The translations under genes were made by a program, and so were the position numbers. 35,002 bases of DNA from Oscillospiraceae bacterium (lineage in GTDB: Bacteria > Bacillota > Clostridia > WRLR01), in contig WRLR01000036.1 in assembly GCA_009777515.1 (NCBI GenBank), positions 1 to 35,002 of the forward strand. Reading direction: 5' to 3'. The notes under the pieces were generated by a model that saw only the letters and a program-made list of their open reading frames with translations, was not told the origin of the DNA and made no database searches. The first letter of the stretch is position 1, and every line of letters starts with the position of its first letter. Below are positions 32,536 through 35,002 of this stretch, one piece after another.

Positions 32536-32540
32536 CAGCG

Positions 32541-34028
32541 ATGAACGCAAGGGACGGCGCCAACACAGGCAATATATTCAACCTGACGATGCTCATGGAC
32601 TTTTATGAGTTCACGATGGCAAACGGATATTTCGAACAGGGAATGGAGGACCGGATCGCATATTTCGACATGTTCTTCCGACGGGTGCCCGACGGGGGCG
32701 GCTATGCGATCATGGCGGGCGTCGAGCAGCTCATCGAATATTTGAGCGATCTGCGGTTCAACGAAGCCGACGTCGACTATCTGCGCGGCAAGGGCGTGTT
32801 TTCTGAGGGATTTTTGGACTACCTGCGGCGTTTCAAGTTCAGTTGCGACGTCTGGGCCATACCCGAGGGCACCCCCATATTTCCGCAGGAGCCGATAATC
32901 AAAGTCCGAGGCCCCATCATACAGGCGCAGCTCATCGAAACGATGATGCTGCTCACCATCAACCACCAGTGCCTCATCGCCACGAAGGCGAACCGCATTT
33001 GCCGGGCGGCGGCCGGGCGGCCCGTTTCGGAGTTCGGCTCGCGCCGGGCGCAGGGCGGGCACGGCGCATTGATGGGCGCGCGTGCGGCATACATCGGTGG
33101 CTGCGCCAGCACGGCGTGCACAATGGCCGAACGCGACTTCGGCATACCTGCCACAGGCACGATGGCGCACAGTTGGGTGCAGAGCTTCGATTCGGAGCTG
33201 GAGGCCTTCTGCGTATACGCCAGCCTCTACCCCGACCGGTGCATCTTCCTCGTCGACACGTACAACACGATTAAGCACGGCGTCCCAAACGCCATCCGCG
33301 CCAGCCGCGAGCGCCTTCTGCCGAACGGGCACAGGCCGCTCGGCATAAGGATAGACAGCGGCGATGTCACGTATTTGTCCAAAATGTCGCGCAAAATGCT
33401 CGACGACGCCGGGTTCCCGGATTGCAAAATATTCGTCTCAAACTCCCTGGACGAGCACATCATCCGGGGCATCATATCGCAGGGCGCGCAGATAGACGCG
33501 TTCGGCGTCGGCGAAAAGCTCATCACGTCGCAGTCGGAGCCGGTGTTCGGGGGCGTGTACAAACTCGCGGGCGTCGAGCGGGCGGACGGCAGCGTGGAGC
33601 CCAAGTTAAAGCTCAGCGAAAACGTGGAGAAGATCACTACGCCGGGCAGCAAGAACGTCTTCCGCTTCTATAACCGGAAGGACGACATGGCGATAGCCGA
33701 CGTGCTCACTCTCGACGGGGAGCGCATAGACGAGGGTCTCCCATACATGCTCTTCGACCCGGAAAATACATGGAAGCGCAAGACAGTGGAAGACTATTAT
33801 GTAAAGCAGTTGCTTGCGCCGATATTTATCAATGGGGAGTGCGTTTACGCCTCGCCCCCGCTCGCGCAGATCAGGGAATATTGCCTGTCGCAGATAGACC
33901 TTCTGTGGGAAGAAATTCTGCGTTTCGAGAACCCGCAGGAATACTATGTCGATCTGTCTCAAAAACTATGGGATTTGAAATACGGCATCCTGCACGAGCT
34001 CTCCGGATCATATTCGCGAGGGTCGTGA
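32541..34028 (+). CDS. pncB: Nicotinate phosphoribosyltransferase
   Basis: The enzyme converts nicotinate and phosphoribosyl pyrophosphate to nicotinate mononucleotide, with ATP hydrolysis, in NAD salvage. Visible signatures are NLTMLMDFYEFTMANGYF (residues 14-31), EFGSRRAQGGHGA (164-176), PATGTMAHSWVQSF with the phosphorylated-type His210, LVDTYNTIKHGVPNAI and GIRIDSGDVTYLS. Length is 495 residues, as in the Firmicute-type enzymes. The ATG at 32541 has GGAGGT eight bases upstream, inside a 9-nt repeat array that may encode a leader peptide. An HD-GYP gene follows on the same strand about 200 nt later. Confidence 0.96.
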   Translation: MNARDGANTGNIFNLTMLMDFYEFTMANGYFEQGMEDRIAYFDMFFRRVPDGGGYAIMAGVEQLIEYLSDLRFNEADVDYLRGKGVFSEGFLDYLRRFKFSCDVWAIPEGTPIFPQEPIIKVRGPIIQAQLIETMMLLTINHQCLIATKANRICRAAAGRPVSEFGSRRAQGGHGALMGARAAYIGGCASTACTMAERDFGIPATGTMAHSWVQSFDSELEAFCVYASLYPDRCIFLVDTYNTIKHGVPNAIRASRERLLPNGHRPLGIRIDSGDVTYLSKMSRKMLDDAGFPDCKIFVSNSLDEHIIRGIISQGAQIDAFGVGEKLITSQSEPVFGGVYKLAGVERADGSVEPKLKLSENVEKITTPGSKNVFRFYNRKDDMAIADVLTLDGERIDEGLPYMLFDPENTWKRKTVEDYYVKQLLAPIFINGECVYASPPLAQIREYCLSQIDLLWEEILRFENPQEYYVDLSQKLWDLKYGILHELSGSYSRGS

Positions 34029-34079
34029 CTAAAATAGGCAAATAATGGGTAATAAGACTATTATGAAAGTCATCGGTTC

Positions 34080-34199
34080 GGGGAAGCGCGGTTCCCCTCA
34101 CCTTACGGGCGTGAAACGCCCGCACGGCGCGTTGCGCCGCGATAGTGCTCACGCCACCAGGCTTTCGTGCCATGCTGGTGGCGGCGCCGTCGTGAACAC
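34080..34199 (+). other. Hairpin-rich leader before the HD-GYP gene, candidate structured RNA
   Basis: Four stems occur in 120 bases: GGGGAA/TTCCCC (34080-34097), CGGGCG/CGCCCG (34106-34122), CGGCGC/GCGCCG (34125-34139) and the perfect 9-bp CGCCACCAG/CTGGTGGCG (34152-34183). The last is enclosed by GTGCTCACG (34145-34153) facing CGTGAACAC (34191-34199) with one mismatch, although the two stems share two bases. I recognise no known riboswitch, and the stems could instead be clustered palindromic elements. Confidence 0.5.
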
Positions 34200-34235
34200 T
34201 AATATGGCTACACCAGCTTATTTGTGGCGGACTCT

Positions 34236-35002
34236 ATGAGAAACACTACTACAATTTGGCTTGATCAGTGCATACCGGGCATGCGCATCGCCGAGACGAT
34301 TACGAACCGATTTTTGGCGACTGTCATTAACGAGGGCACCGTCCTGGACACGCAGATCATCGAGAAGCTGAAGTATCTCAACTACCAGAAGATACGCATA
34401 TATGCCGATTCGGACGCGGAGATAGAGAGCAACACAATTGAGGTTGTAAAGAAGGAGTACACAGAAAACGCCCTGGTAATGAAGTCGGTCTTGCTCGACA
34501 TTTCCGCCGGGAAGAACCTGGACATGCCCACCATCGCCAAAGTGTCCAACTCGATGTACAACAGGCGCTCCGACTTCGTCGGCGTCCTGTCGTGCCTGAA
34601 CCAGGTGCGAGACTCCGACGAGTACACGTACTCGCACTGCCTGAACGTTGCGTTTATTTGCCTATTTGTTGCGAAATGGCTAAACTACAACGCCGACGTT
34701 ATGAACGGCGTCCTGCAGGCGGGCCTATTGCACGACGTCGGCAAATGCCGCATACCCGGCGACATATTGAACAAGCCCTCGTCGCTGTCGGCCGATGAGT
34801 TCGAGCATATGAAAAAGCATACCGTGTTCGGCTACAGAATGCTGGAGGGCGTGGCGGACGTCAGGCCGAGCACGGCGCTCGCCGCCCTAGAGCACCATGA
34901 AAAGATCAACGGTAAGGGCTACCCCCTGGGCATCAAGTCGGACAAAATCCACCTATATGGCAAGATCGTGGCTGTCGCGGACATCTACGACGCGATGACG
35001 TC
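34236..35002 (+). CDS. HD-GYP domain protein, predicted c-di-GMP phosphodiesterase (partial)
   Basis: The gene runs off the window; 255 codons are visible from ATG 34236, and no stop is reached. Residues 1-120 form an N-terminal region beginning MRNTTTIWLDQCIPGMRIAETI, as seen before many HD-GYP domains. The HD-GYP domain follows: SHCLNVA (His134), LLHDVGK (His166-Asp167), KKHTVFGYRML, EHHEKINGKGYPLG with the GYP triad (228-230) and IVAVADIYDAMT. Such proteins hydrolyse the second messenger cyclic di-GMP using a bound metal pair. A weak GGCGGA lies upstream of the start. The preceding 200-nt leader is rich in hairpins. Confidence 0.9.
   Translation, partial: MRNTTTIWLDQCIPGMRIAETITNRFLATVINEGTVLDTQIIEKLKYLNYQKIRIYADSDAEIESNTIEVVKKEYTENALVMKSVLLDISAGKNLDMPTIAKVSNSMYNRRSDFVGVLSCLNQVRDSDEYTYSHCLNVAFICLFVAKWLNYNADVMNGVLQAGLLHDVGKCRIPGDILNKPSSLSADEFEHMKKHTVFGYRMLEGVADVRPSTALAALEHHEKINGKGYPLGIKSDKIHLYGKIVAVADIYDAMT

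Noticed and set aside
32316-33332. Long open frame on the minus strand over pncB
   Set aside because: It is antisense to a clear nicotinate phosphoribosyltransferase gene, and its C-terminal Ile/Ser/Val run is only the 9-nt repeat read backwards.

Overview
The window looks like chromosome of an anaerobic Gram-positive bacterium, most likely a member of the Clostridia. The case rests on an RNase J-type nuclease, a four-gene 2-oxoacid:ferredoxin oxidoreductase, a GTP-dependent PEP carboxykinase, GGAGG ribosome-binding sites with frequent TTG/GTG starts, and no outer-membrane genes. Coding DNA is G+C-rich, while the gaps between genes are A+T-rich and packed with short tandem repeats and small palindromes. 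No phage, insertion sequence with a transposase, CRISPR array or rRNA was seen. The only RNA gene is tRNA-Val(GAC).

Layout. 1-6.4 kb (minus strand): housekeeping genes tsaD, uppP, RNase J, an RluA-type pseudouridine synthase, an RlmI-like methyltransferase and tRNA-Val. 6.7-9.0 kb (plus): an AAA/DUF4143 ATPase that looks acquired, and a metallo-beta-lactamase-fold hydrolase. 9.0-15.1 kb (minus): two paired membrane modules, DUF2339 with a DUF3999-like partner, and a DUF1538 carrier with a tandem P-II protein. 15.5-18.4 kb (minus): pckG and an atypical DapA/NanA-family aldolase. 18.6-25.1 kb (minus): a polyamine-type ABC transporter operon potA-B-C-D followed by apbE and a cyclophilin lipoprotein. 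25.4-28.0 kb (minus): a Gfo/Idh/MocA oxidoreductase and a MurA with Asp at the fosfomycin-target position. 28.4-31.3 kb (plus): korD-A-B-C. 31.5-32.3 kb (minus): an orphan solute-binding protein. 32.5 kb to the end (plus): nicotinate phosphoribosyltransferase and an HD-GYP protein cut by the window edge.

The most unusual features are these. (1) Long Asp/Glu tracts occur in both the binding protein and the PotB permease of the polycation transporter, both predicted to lie outside the cytoplasmic membrane. (2) Almost every intergenic gap carries its own tandem repeat, with unit lengths of 9, 10, 18, 20, 23 or 26 bases; one of them encodes a possible (Met-Thr-Asp)n leader peptide ending 5 nt before the nicotinate phosphoribosyltransferase start. 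(3) A dispersed family of palindromes shares a GTAGGG-type edge, while the stem sequence changes from copy to copy and stays complementary. (4) There is a hairpin-rich leader before the HD-GYP gene. Many of the proteins also carry low-complexity insertions, which fits a slippage-prone genome and is the main alternative explanation for the acidic tracts.
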